This document shows positions 21,930 through 30,303 of a DNA stretch of 64,000 bases, in pieces (within the stretch, counting starts at the first letter, position 1; each line of letters starts with the position of its first letter). The translations under genes were made by a program, and so were the position numbers. Source of the stretch: Alkalispirillum mobile (GTDB taxonomy: Bacteria > Pseudomonadota > Gammaproteobacteria > Nitrococcales > Halorhodospiraceae); assembly GCF_003664325.1 (NCBI RefSeq), contig NZ_RCDA01000004.1, positions 1 through 64,000 on the forward strand, written 5' to 3'. The notes beneath the pieces are model-generated. The model was not told where the DNA came from. It ran no database searches and saw nothing but the letters and a program-made list of their open reading frames with translations.

Positions 21930-21961
21930 GACGGCGAGCATTCGGTTGAATGCTCGCCGTC
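21930..21961. terminator. Perfect 14-bp hairpin after the phosphatase gene
   Basis: GACGGCGAGCATTC (21930-21943), the tetraloop GGTT and GAATGCTCGCCGTC (21948-21961) form a perfect stem 28 bases past the stop codon. No T-tract follows, so it would be an atypical terminator. It also insulates the downstream riboswitch region. Confidence 0.6.
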
Positions 21962-22129
21962 AGGCCCGAGTGGGTGGTGACTGTCCCTGTCACGCCCTTC
22001 GGCCAACCCTGGCCAGCTCAGGTATGTTTATCTTGCGCCTGTTGGCGCCGGCTGGCTATCAGATAATTCAGCAATCCTTGTAGGAATTTTCTGAATTTTG
22101 ACTCCCGGGTGGTGTCGCTATAGGCTTTG

Positions 22130-22360
22130 CCGCCTGCGACAGGTGTCCCGGGGCGCGTTCCGCGCCCCGGGATGAAACGGGAAGCCGGTGCGGTGGGCTG
22201 CACAGCCAGCCACCCAGTCCGGCGCTGCCCCCGCAACGGTGATTGAGCGCAAACGGCCACCCTCGCCACTGTGCCCCGGGACTCCAGCCCGGCATGGGAA
22301 GGCGGCCGCTTCGGGCCCTCCTCAGAGGCCCCGGCTCATCAGCCCGGAGACCGGCCTTTC
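22130..22360 (+). ncRNA. Cobalamin (B12) riboswitch
   Basis: The leader of btuB contains the conserved blocks of the AdoCbl/cobalamin aptamer in order: a GGTGTCC-type opening near 22142, GATGAAACGGGAAGCCGGTG (22171-22190), CTGCCCCCGCAACGGTGA starting near 22225, GCCACTG (22265-22271), and the B12 box AGCCCGGAGACCGGCC (22341-22356). A possible weak promoter is TTGACT (22098-22103) 15 bases before TATAGG. Binding of B12 would shut off btuB. Boundaries are approximate. Confidence 0.95.
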
Positions 22361-22498
22361 GCACACGCCGGGTTGCGGTGGGCGACCGACGGCAGACGAG
22401 GCCTGCCTGTTCCGTGTTGCCCCGCCTGCTGTGCACTGTCCCGCCCGAGGTCCCGCGTGTATCCGTGGTCGTGCGGGGGCGCGGCCGAAGGTCTGATT

Positions 22499-22525
22499 CC
22501 GTCGCGGGGCGACGGCTTTGTACTT
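22499..22525 (+). terminator. Hairpin with short T-rich tail before btuB, possible riboswitch output
   Basis: CCGTCGC, a GGG loop and GCGACGG form a perfect 7-bp stem followed by CTTTGTACTT, ending 15 bases before the btuB ATG. It looks like a terminator or a structure that hides the start region. It stands some 140 bases from the B12 box, farther than usual, so its link with the aptamer is inference. Confidence 0.45.
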
Positions 22526-22539
22526 GGGGCATCTGCAAC

Positions 22540-24348
22540 ATGACTAGAATGAAACCGATGGTGGCTACCGCCGCCAGCCTGCTTGTCGTCTCCACCTTTG
22601 CAACGCCGGCTTTTGCCGAAACCGAATCCGCCAGTGGTGTCCTGCCGCCCGTGGTGGTGACCCCGGCGCGCACCGCACAGACGGTCGAGGAGTCGTTGTC
22701 TTCCGTAGCAGTGATTACCCGCGAAGAGATAGAGCAGCAGCAGGCGGTCGACACTCTGAGTGTTCTCAGTAGTGTGCCGGGCGTCGACCGGTCGCGGGCG
22801 GGTGGCCCCGGGCAACAGAGCTCTGTATTCATTCGGGGTGGAAACAGTGATCATACGCTGGTCCTGATGGATGGCGTGCCGATCAACCCGGGAAGCGCGG
22901 GCGCAGCTGCCTTGCAGAACCTGCATCCAGCCTTTCTTGAACGCATTGAGGTGGTCCGTGGGCCGGCAGCAACGTTGCACGGCAGCGACGCCTTGGGTGG
23001 CGCGATCAACTTGATCACGGTGGAGCCGGACCTGGGTACTAGGGGGCGGTTCGGGTTCGGCTTGGGCCGGTATGGCCGCGAGGAGCAGCAAGTGGGCGTC
23101 ACCCACCGGGATGAAGCCGGGGGCTACGCCGCGGTCAAGGCATTGCGTCAGCGCGTCGATGGGTTTCCTGCGGTGGTGGATGGCGATGAGGACAGCGGCT
23201 TCGATAATGATTCCATGCTGTTACGCGCCGGGATGGACGGTGACCAAGTGGCGGTCGATGTGAGTCATTTCCAGGCCCAGGGGGAGGCTGAATACTATGA
23301 CACCTTTTCGCTCATGCCCCTGGCCCAGGACTTCAAGACCCAATTGAGCCGCCTCAGCGTTGCAGCACAGCCGCGTGAATCACTGGAGAGCCGGGTCACG
23401 CTGAGCCGTTACAAGGATGACTTGGACCAGCTCGACAGTGATGACTTTGTGTTTACTGAGCGCTACGGCGTGGATTGGCAGAACGACTTCGTCGTGGGTC
23501 CACTGGAGCTCACAGCCGGTATCCAGGCCCATCAGGAGGATGTTGAGTCGCTGAGCTTCGGCACCGCCTACGAGACCACGGAGCGCCGTCGGTCCGCGTA
23601 TCTGCAGGCAGGCCTTGAACACGCTGCCCACCGGGTCGAGGCCGGTGGGCGTTATGTGAACGATCAGGCTTTTTCCAGCGAGGATGTCTGGAGCCTGGGC
23701 TACGCCTTCCAGCCCAATGAGGTATGGCAGTGGCGGATTCGGGGTGCAACCGCCTACAAGGCGCCGGATGCGACTGAACGATTCGGTTTTGGTGGTAACC
23801 CGGACCTGGATCCGGAGAAAGCAACAAGTCTTGAAGCTGGGGTGCGGGTGCGGCCGGTGGCCAACCAGCGTATTGATATCGCGCTTTTCGAGACCAGGTA
23901 CCGGAACTTGATCACCTATGACGGTACCCAGGATTTGAACGTCAATGTCGGACGAGCTCGAGTGCAGGGCGTGGAGTTGGGTTGGCAACTGCAGCAGGAC
24001 GCCTGGCGCTTGAGGGCGGAGGCCCATTTTCAAGACCCCGAGAACCGAGATGATGGCGAGCGGTTAGCGCGCCGGACCCGCGCCAGTGGACTGATTCGTG
24101 CCGCTTACGATCCGGGCCCGTGGGCAGCTTTCGCTGAGGTGACTGGCGAGGGTTCCCGGCAGGATCTCGGTCAGCGCCTGTCTGGGTTTGGCTTGGTGAA
24201 CGTCGGGGCGCAGTGGCGGATTAGAGATGACATGACATTGCGGGCGACGGTGGAGAACCTTCTGGATAAGGATTACACCATCGCGGAGGGGTATAACACG
24301 GCGGGGCAGGCCGGGTTTATCTCTTTCACCTGGACACCGGAGCTCTGA
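22540..24348 (+). CDS. btuB: TonB-dependent vitamin B12 outer-membrane receptor
   Basis: The protein has 602 residues from ATG 22540. A signal peptide ends near FATPAFA (residues about 20-26), followed by a TonB-box-like stretch VVVTPAR. The plug domain contains SSVFIRGGNSDHTLVLMDGVP and VVRGPAATLHGSDALGGAINLIT. The rest is a beta barrel with a C-terminal TonB-receptor region (NLLDKDYTIAEGYNTAGQAGF). Its length matches BtuB. The cobalamin riboswitch upstream makes the substrate assignment strong. Base composition is somewhat less GC-rich than flanking genes. The ribosome-binding site is weak, in keeping with structural control of the leader. The last residue is leucine rather than the usual aromatic residue. 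Confidence 0.93.
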   Translation: MTRMKPMVATAASLLVVSTFATPAFAETESASGVLPPVVVTPARTAQTVEESLSSVAVITREEIEQQQAVDTLSVLSSVPGVDRSRAGGPGQQSSVFIRGGNSDHTLVLMDGVPINPGSAGAAALQNLHPAFLERIEVVRGPAATLHGSDALGGAINLITVEPDLGTRGRFGFGLGRYGREEQQVGVTHRDEAGGYAAVKALRQRVDGFPAVVDGDEDSGFDNDSMLLRAGMDGDQVAVDVSHFQAQGEAEYYDTFSLMPLAQDFKTQLSRLSVAAQPRESLESRVTLSRYKDDLDQLDSDDFVFTERYGVDWQNDFVVGPLELTAGIQAHQEDVESLSFGTAYETTERRRSAYLQAGLEHAAHRVEAGGRYVNDQAFSSEDVWSLGYAFQPNEVWQWRIRGATAYKAPDATERFGFGGNPDLDPEKATSLEAGVRVRPVANQRIDIALFETRYRNLITYDGTQDLNVNVGRARVQGVELGWQLQQDAWRLRAEAHFQDPENRDDGERLARRTRASGLIRAAYDPGPWAAFAEVTGEGSRQDLGQRLSGFGLVNVGAQWRIRDDMTLRATVENLLDKDYTIAEGYNTAGQAGFISFTWTPEL

Positions 24349-24444
24349 CGCCGGGGATGGGGTCCTACTGCTGAATCGGTGTTACGGTTATTCAGGTGCG
24401 ATAACCAAACCGCTGTATAGCGGTGCATTCAGGAGGAGAACCCC

Positions 24445-25434
24445 ATGAGCGACAGCTTCAAGGCACTGGTACTCGAGCAGGACGATGCCGGCAAGACCCT
24501 GGCCGAAGTCCGGGATTTGACCGTGTCGGACCTGCCCGAGGGCGACGTCACCGTCCGCGTCAGTCATTCCAGCATCAACTACAAGGATGGCCTGGCGGTC
24601 ACCGGCAAGGGCAAGATCGTGCGCAAGTTCCCCATGGTCCCCGGCATCGACTTCGCCGGGACCGTGGTCGAGTCCGATTCACCCGACTACCAGCCTGGCG
24701 ATGCCGTGGTGCTGACCGGCTGGGGCGTGGGTGAGCGGTACTGGGGCGGCCTGGCCGGGATGGCCCGGGTCAAGAGCGAGTGGTTGGTGCCTCTCCCGGA
24801 AGGCCTGGATGTCGTCGGTGCCATGGCTATCGGCACCGCAGGCTTCACCGCCATGCTGTGCGTCATGGCTTTGGAAGAAGCCGGCGTGGTGCCGGACGAT
24901 GGCCCGGTGCTGGTCACCGGTGCCTCGGGTGGTGTCGGCAGCATGGCTGTCGCCCTGCTGGCTAAGGCTGGTTTTGAGGTGGCTGCGGTGACCGGGCGCC
25001 CGGAGAACGAGGCCTGGCTGCGCGAATTGGGCGCCACCCAGATCGTGCCCCGGGAGGAGCTCACCGAGCCGGCCCGCCCGCTGGAGAGCGAGAAGTGGGG
25101 CGGTGCGGTGGACACCGTGGGAGGCCAGATCCTGGCCAACGTGCTGGCATCGGTGCGTTACGGCAAGGCCGTGGCCGCCTGTGGCCTGGCCGGCGGCATT
25201 GACCTGCCCGCCACTGTCTTCCCCTTCATCCTTCGTGGCATCCGCCTGCAGGGCGTGGACTCCGTTATGTGTCCGAAGCCGATGCGGGAGAAGGCCTGGG
25301 CACGATTGGCCCGGGACCTGTCTGCCGATCAGCTGTCTGAGGTGGCCGAGCGGATCAGCCTGGAGCAGGTGCCGCAGGTGGCCGAAGACATCCTGAAGGG
25401 GCAGGTGCGTGGCCGGGTAATCGTCGACTTGTAA
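24445..25434 (+). CDS. acuI: Acryloyl-CoA reductase / YhdH-type NADPH oxidoreductase
   Basis: The 329-residue medium-chain dehydrogenase/reductase lacks the zinc-binding cysteines. It begins MSDSFKALVLEQDDAGKTLA and has SSINYKDGLAVTGKGKIVRKFP, typical of YhdH/AcuI, then the NADPH-binding VTGASGGVGSMAVALLAKAG. AcuI reduces acryloyl-CoA to propionyl-CoA; some homologues are annotated as quinone oxidoreductases. An AGGAGGAG site precedes the ATG. Next gene: MaoC-type hydratase, after a hairpin. A role in short acyl-CoA metabolism or detoxification is likely; the exact substrate is inferred. Confidence 0.85.
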   Translation: MSDSFKALVLEQDDAGKTLAEVRDLTVSDLPEGDVTVRVSHSSINYKDGLAVTGKGKIVRKFPMVPGIDFAGTVVESDSPDYQPGDAVVLTGWGVGERYWGGLAGMARVKSEWLVPLPEGLDVVGAMAIGTAGFTAMLCVMALEEAGVVPDDGPVLVTGASGGVGSMAVALLAKAGFEVAAVTGRPENEAWLRELGATQIVPREELTEPARPLESEKWGGAVDTVGGQILANVLASVRYGKAVAACGLAGGIDLPATVFPFILRGIRLQGVDSVMCPKPMREKAWARLARDLSADQLSEVAERISLEQVPQVAEDILKGQVRGRVIVDL

Positions 25435-25470
25435 TCATTCGGATCGCCTCAGGGCCTTGAAATGGCTGTC

Positions 25471-25500
25471 GGCATGGTGCATTGTGCAGTGCATCATGCC
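25471..25500 (+). terminator. Hairpin between acuI and the MaoC gene
   Basis: GGCATGGTGCA (25471-25481) pairs with TGCATCATGCC (25490-25500), an 11-bp stem with one G-T wobble and an 8-base loop. There is no T-run after it. It probably marks the end of the acuI transcript or attenuates into the next gene. Confidence 0.5.
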
Positions 25501-25535
25501 GATTGGTATTACCGCCTAAACCTGAGGTGCCCGAA

Positions 25536-25994
25536 ATGATGATGGACGAGTATCAGGGTTACTACATCGAGGACTTGGAAGAGGGCATGTCCGGGTCCTA
25601 CGCCAAGACCGTCACCGAGGCGGATGTGGTGCTTTATGCCGGGCTTTCCGGTGACAACAACCCGGTGCATATCAACGAGGAGTTCGCCTCGAACACCTTC
25701 GCCCGGGGCCGTATCGTGCACGGCATGTACCTGGCCGGGTTGATCTCCTGCGTACTGGGCACTCGCCTGCCCGGACCAGGCGCCATTTACCTGGACCAGT
25801 TCATCAAGTTCAAGGCGCCGGTGCGCATCGGTGACACCGTGAAAGCTACGGCCACCGTGCGGGCCATTGATCGCGAGCGCAAGCGCATCACCCTGGAGAC
25901 CGTCTGCACGGTGAAGGGGCGCGTGGTGGTGGTCGGTGAGGCCACGGTACTGGTGGCCTCCCGTGCCGAGCAACAGGAAACCGCCGCCGCCTGA
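25536..25994 (+). CDS. MaoC-type (R)-specific enoyl-CoA hydratase
   Basis: The protein has 152 residues from ATG 25536 (GAGG upstream; an earlier in-frame start runs into the hairpin). It has the single hot-dog fold of MaoC/PhaJ hydratases, with the hydratase-2 motif SGDNNPVHINEEFA carrying the catalytic aspartate and histidine, followed by GRIVHGMYLAGLIS. It hydrates trans-2-enoyl-CoA to (R)-3-hydroxyacyl-CoA, often feeding polyhydroxyalkanoate synthesis. Neither PHA synthase nor other beta-oxidation genes are adjacent. Confidence 0.85.
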   Translation: MMMDEYQGYYIEDLEEGMSGSYAKTVTEADVVLYAGLSGDNNPVHINEEFASNTFARGRIVHGMYLAGLISCVLGTRLPGPGAIYLDQFIKFKAPVRIGDTVKATATVRAIDRERKRITLETVCTVKGRVVVVGEATVLVASRAEQQETAAA

Positions 25995-26125
25995 CCATTG
26001 GGTGCGCAGGGCGGGCCAATGGTCGACCCGCTCCGCCACCACTGCAGTCATTGGGAGCGTTAGCGAAGCAATGACGCAGGGGCGGTATACTACCCGCCCA
26101 CCTGAAGCCAGGCCGTTCGTAATCC

Positions 26126-27559
26126 ATGAAGATCACGCTTCCCCCCTTTGACCAGGCCCGCGTGCTGGTGGCCGGCGACCTGATGCTGGACCGCTACTGG
26201 CACGGGGGCACCGACCGCATTTCCCCCGAAGCCCCGGTGCCGGTGGTGCACGTCCGCGACATCGAGCAGCGCCCGGGTGGTGCCGGTAACGTGGCTCTCA
26301 ACCTGGCGGCACTCGGCGGGCAGCCGGGGTTGGTGGGTGTCACCGGCCAGGACGACGCGGCCGATGACTTGGCCTCGCTGCTGGAGAATGCCGGTGTGGC
26401 CTGCCACTTCCGCCGCCAGCCCGGTGCGGCCACCATCACCAAGCTGCGGGTCATCAGCCGGCATCAGCAACTGATTCGGCTGGATTTTGAGGATGGCTTT
26501 CCGGGTACGCGGGCCCGCGACCTGCTACCCCAGTTTCGACCCCTGCTGGCCGATTGCGGTGCTGTGGTGCTGTCCGATTACGCCAAGGGGGCCCTGCGGG
26601 ACCCGCGGCCGCTGATTGAGGCGGCGCGGGAGGCCGGGGTGCCCGTGCTGGTGGATCCGAAGGGGCGCGATTTCTCCATCTACCGCGGGGCCAGCCTGAT
26701 CACCCCCAACCTGGGTGAGTTCGAGGCGGTGGTCGGGCATTGCCAGGACGATGCGGAACTGGTCCGGCGCGGCGAAGTGCTGGCGCGGGAATGCGGCATC
26801 GAGGCCATCCTGATCACCCGGGGCGAGGACGGGATGAGCCTGGTCCGGCCCGGCGAGGTACCGGTACACCTGCCCGCGCGTGCGCGGGAGGTGTTCGACG
26901 TGACGGGGGCCGGGGATACCGTCATCGCGACCCTGGCGGCCGGGCTGGCCACCGGCCTGGCCCTGCCCCAGGCCACCGCCCTGGCCAACCTGGCCGCCGG
27001 CATCGTCGTGGCCAAACTGGGCACTGCCACCGTGAGCGTTGCCGAACTGCGCCGCGCGCTGCAGGAGCAGGAACAGAGCGGCCGCGGCGTGCTCACCGAA
27101 CCGGAGTTGCTGCACGCCGTGGCTGATGCCCGTGCTCACGGCGAGCGCATAGTGATGACCAACGGTTGCTTCGACCTGCTTCATGCGGGCCACGTGGCCT
27201 ACCTGGAGCAGGCCCGCAGTCGTGGTGACCGGCTCATTGTCGCCGTCAACGATGACGCGTCGGTGCGGCGGCTGAAGGGTGAGGAGCGCCCAATCAACGC
27301 GGTAGAACAACGTATGGCGGTGCTGGCGGGGCTCGCGTCGGTGGACTGGGTAGTGCCTTTCGGTGAGGACACCCCGGCCCGGGTGATCGGCGAGGTCCTG
27401 CCCGACGTGCTGGTAAAAGGGGGCGATTACCGGCCAGAGGAGATCGCCGGCCACGATGCAGTGGTGGCCCACGGCGGCCGGGTGGAGATCCTCGACTTCC
27501 TCGACGGCTGTTCCACCTCGGCGATGATCGAGCGGATGCAGTCCAGCACCAATCGCTGA
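26126..27559 (+). CDS. hldE: Bifunctional heptose-7-phosphate kinase / heptose-1-phosphate adenylyltransferase
   Basis: The 477-residue protein carries two domains. Residues 1 to about 315 are a PfkB/ribokinase-type kinase ([15 protein letters not shown], and the anion hole [16 protein letters not shown]). Residues about 340-477 are a nucleotidyltransferase with [25 protein letters not shown]. Together they make ADP-D-glycero-beta-D-manno-heptose precursors for the LPS inner core. A TATACT (26086-26091) 34 bases before the ATG could be the -10 of its promoter, but no good -35 is visible. hldD follows after 75 bases. Confidence 0.97.
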   Translation: MKITLPPFDQARVLVAGDLMLDRYWHGGTDRISPEAPVPVVHVRDIEQRPGGAGNVALNLAALGGQPGLVGVTGQDDAADDLASLLENAGVACHFRRQPGAATITKLRVISRHQQLIRLDFEDGFPGTRARDLLPQFRPLLADCGAVVLSDYAKGALRDPRPLIEAAREAGVPVLVDPKGRDFSIYRGASLITPNLGEFEAVVGHCQDDAELVRRGEVLARECGIEAILITRGEDGMSLVRPGEVPVHLPARAREVFDVTGAGDTVIATLAAGLATGLALPQATALANLAAGIVVAKLGTATVSVAELRRALQEQEQSGRGVLTEPELLHAVADARAHGERIVMTNGCFDLLHAGHVAYLEQARSRGDRLIVAVNDDASVRRLKGEERPINAVEQRMAVLAGLASVDWVVPFGEDTPARVIGEVLPDVLVKGGDYRPEEIAGHDAVVAHGGRVEILDFLDGCSTSAMIERMQSSTNR

Positions 27560-27634
27560 GCCCGGTGGGCCGCTTTCACCGGCCGGGGCGCGCGCTTACA
27601 ATGCCGTGCATACCCCAATGGCAGGAGCAGTACT

Positions 27635-28597
27635 GTGATCATCGTAACCGGCGGCGCCGGCTTTATCGGCAGCAACCTGGTCCACGAACTGAATCGGCGC
27701 GGTCGCACCGATATCATCGTGGTGGACAACCTCACCCGGGGCGAAAAGGCGCTCAACCTCGCTGATTGCATCATCGCCGACTACTTCGACAAGGATGATT
27801 TCATCACCCTGATTGAGGCGGACGAGGGCGTTGGCCCGGTGGAGGCGGTATTCCACCTGGGCGCCTGTTCCGCCACCACGGAGTGGGACGGGCGCTACAT
27901 GATGCGCAATAACTTCGAGTACACCCGGGCGTTGTTCCACTGGTGCCAGGACCGCCGTATCCCGCTCATCTATGCCTCGTCAGCCGCCGTCTACGGCGGA
28001 AACAGCGTCTTCACCGAGCACCCGGAGCATGAGCGGCCGCTGAACGTCTACGGGTACTCCAAGCTCGCCTTCGACCAGTACCTGCGCCGCCATATGGACG
28101 ACCTGTCCGCCCAGGTAGTGGGACTGCGCTACTTCAACGTCTACGGCCCGCGCGAACAGCACAAGGGTGGCATGGCCAGTGTCATCCACCATTTCAGTCG
28201 GCAGTTGCAGGAGACCGGCAAAGTTCGGCTGTTCGAGGGCAGCGATGGTTACGCGGACGGCGAGCAGCGGCGCGACTTCGTGGACGTAACCGACTGCGTC
28301 CGCCTCAAGCTGTGGCTGCTCGACCACCCGGAGGTCAACGGGATCTACAATTGCGGTACCGGTCGGGCACGTACCTTTAATGACATGGCGCGTGCTGTCA
28401 TCGGCTGGTTCGGGCACGGCGAGATCGAGTACATCCCCTTCCCGGAACACCTGAAAGGCCGCTACCAGAGCTACACCCAGGCGGATCTCAGCCAGCTGCG
28501 GTCCGCCGGCTGCGACCTGGCTTTCAACGACATCGAGACCGGCGTGCGCAACTACCTGGACGCGGTGGCGGATTCCCCCGCCGTCATGCCGAGCTGA
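27635..28597 (+). CDS. hldD: ADP-L-glycero-D-manno-heptose 6-epimerase
   Basis: The 320-residue short-chain epimerase starts at GTG 27635 with AGGAG upstream. The N-terminal NADP-binding motif is IVTGGAGFIGSNLVHELN, the active-site segment YGYSKLAFDQYLRRH contains the YxxxK pair, and GLRYFNVYGPREQHKGGMASVIHH is typical of HldD. It converts ADP-D,D-heptose to ADP-L,D-heptose, the donor used by WaaC and WaaF, both probably encoded in this window. Normal length, no anomalies. Confidence 0.97.
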   Translation: MIIVTGGAGFIGSNLVHELNRRGRTDIIVVDNLTRGEKALNLADCIIADYFDKDDFITLIEADEGVGPVEAVFHLGACSATTEWDGRYMMRNNFEYTRALFHWCQDRRIPLIYASSAAVYGGNSVFTEHPEHERPLNVYGYSKLAFDQYLRRHMDDLSAQVVGLRYFNVYGPREQHKGGMASVIHHFSRQLQETGKVRLFEGSDGYADGEQRRDFVDVTDCVRLKLWLLDHPEVNGIYNCGTGRARTFNDMARAVIGWFGHGEIEYIPFPEHLKGRYQSYTQADLSQLRSAGCDLAFNDIETGVRNYLDAVADSPAVMPS

Positions 28598-28612
28598 CCC
28601 GGAGGACGATCC

Positions 28613-29533
28613 ATGAGTGAACAACCCCTGCACCGCGTCACCGCAGAGGAGTACGACAATCCCGGTGACCGCCTGGAGCGGACGCTTGAGCAGGGCAACA
28701 TCCTGCTGTTCGAGCCGGGGCGGTTGCCCCTGCCCAGCGAGGAGGATCTGCACTTCCTGCGCAACGAGGTGGGCAAGCTGATCAAGCTCAAGAACATCAG
28801 CTATCACCCCCACGGTGATTACATCAGCGGGATGAAGAATGAGGGCGACGCCGGCGAGCAGGTCATGCGCATCCTGCGCGAGCATAGTCGCACCGTGAAC
28901 GCCTTCTTGGGGCGGATGCTGCCCGGCTATTCCGCGAGCTGGAGCCCCCGCAAGGTCAACTTCCGGCCGGTGCAGGAAAAGGGGCGGGTCATCAAGCGCC
29001 ACTCCAACAACGAGCTGCTGCACGTGGACGCCTTCCCGGCCGGGGCCACCCACGGCTGGCGCCCGCTGCGCTTCTTCACCAACATCAACCCGGAAGAGGC
29101 GCGTATCTGGCGGATCGCCGAGGAGTTCCGGGAGCTGTACCAGGCGTACGGCGAGGCCGCCGGTATCGCGCCGGCCCCGGCGCTTCGTCAGGGTCTGGGC
29201 GAGCGTGCCTGGAGTGGCGCACTCCGGGGGCTGGCCTCGCTGGGGCTGCCGCAGCTGCAGGTGGTGGGGGACACCTCACCCTACGACCGCGCCATGCGCC
29301 GGATGCACAACTGGATGAAGGACAACGATGACTACCAGAACGACCCTGACCGGGGCGTGAAGCTGTCCTTCGAGCCCTTCCACAGCTGGTGCGTCTTTAC
29401 CGACCTGGTGAGCCACGCCGCGTTGTCCGGGCAACACGCCCTGGTAGCCACCTACTACGTCAAACCGGAGGCCTGCCACCTGCCCGAGCGCTCCCCCTGG
29501 AAGGTACTGGAACAGGCCGGCCAGGCAGCTTGA
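28613..29533 (+). CDS. kdoO: Kdo 3-hydroxylase (Fe(II)/2-oxoglutarate dioxygenase)
   Basis: The 306-residue protein matches the KdoO family. The middle contains VIKRHSNNELLHVDAFPAG, where HxD supplies the iron ligands, followed by GWRPLRFFTNINPEEARIW. Near the C-terminus is FEPFHSWCVFTDLVSHAALSGQ with the likely distal histidine. KdoO hydroxylates Kdo to the 3-hydroxylated form (Ko) in an oxygen-dependent reaction at the inner membrane. The gene starts 15 bases after hldD with GGAGGA and its stop overlaps the kdkA start (TGATG), so both modify Kdo together. Confidence 0.9.
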   Translation: MSEQPLHRVTAEEYDNPGDRLERTLEQGNILLFEPGRLPLPSEEDLHFLRNEVGKLIKLKNISYHPHGDYISGMKNEGDAGEQVMRILREHSRTVNAFLGRMLPGYSASWSPRKVNFRPVQEKGRVIKRHSNNELLHVDAFPAGATHGWRPLRFFTNINPEEARIWRIAEEFRELYQAYGEAAGIAPAPALRQGLGERAWSGALRGLASLGLPQLQVVGDTSPYDRAMRRMHNWMKDNDDYQNDPDRGVKLSFEPFHSWCVFTDLVSHAALSGQHALVATYYVKPEACHLPERSPWKVLEQAGQAA

Positions 29534-30291
29534 TGGAGGCACGCCACTGGCGCGAGGGCCGGGTCCGCGTCCTCTACGACACGGCACTGGCGCAACCGCC
29601 CGCCCACTGGTGGTTCGACCCGGTGGAACTGGAGCGGCAGGGCCTGGTTACCGGCCGTGGCGGCGGCCGCGGCAGCGTGGTCTTCTTCCGTGCGCCTGAA
29701 ACGGCCGAAGAGGAATCGCCCGGTGACCCCAAGCAATGGGTGCTACGCCACTACATGCGAGGCGGGACCATCGCCCGGGCCCTGGGGGATCGTTACCTCT
29801 GGCAGGGGCTGCAGGAGACCCGGCCCTGGCAGGAGTGGCACTACACGGCGCGGCTGTACGATGAGGGCCTACCGGTGCCACGTCCGGTGGCCGGTCGGGT
29901 GGTGCGGCTGGGTCCGACCTATTCCGCAGACCTCATCACCGTGCGGGTGCCCGGCGGGCGCTCGCTGGATGAGAATCTGGGCGAAGATGGGGTCAGCGAT
30001 GCCACCTGGCGTGCGGTTGGTGCCTGCATCCGCCGCTTTCACGACGCCGGCCACTGGCACCCGGACCTGAACAGTCGGAACATCCTCATCGACCCCGAGG
30101 GGAAGATCTGGATCATCGACTGGGACCGGGGTGAGCACCGGCCGGAGTCCACCGCCGACTGGCGACGGGCCAACCTGCAGCGGTTGAAGCGGGACCTGGA
30201 GAAGCGGCTGCGGATTCGCGAGCGCTGGGTTTATTCCGAGGCCTGCTTCTCGGCCCTGATTGCCGGCTACGAGGGCATCTGTTCTCGATAG
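29533..30291 (+). CDS. kdkA: Kdo kinase (3-deoxy-D-manno-octulosonic acid kinase)
   Basis: The protein has 252 residues from ATG 29533, coupled to kdoO by a one-base overlap. It has the small kinase fold: LRHYMRGG ATP-site lysine/arginine region, catalytic loop HWHPDLNSRNILI and the metal-binding IIDWDRGEHR, as in the KdkA/LPS kinase group. It phosphorylates Kdo at O-4 in lipid-A-linked Kdo. In organisms with a single Kdo, this phosphate replaces the second Kdo. An in-frame upstream start at 29389 overlaps kdoO and is less likely. Confidence 0.92.
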   Translation: MEARHWREGRVRVLYDTALAQPPAHWWFDPVELERQGLVTGRGGGRGSVVFFRAPETAEEESPGDPKQWVLRHYMRGGTIARALGDRYLWQGLQETRPWQEWHYTARLYDEGLPVPRPVAGRVVRLGPTYSADLITVRVPGGRSLDENLGEDGVSDATWRAVGACIRRFHDAGHWHPDLNSRNILIDPEGKIWIIDWDRGEHRPESTADWRRANLQRLKRDLEKRLRIRERWVYSEACFSALIAGYEGICSR

Positions 30292-30303
30292 CAGGCGCCG
30301 CCC

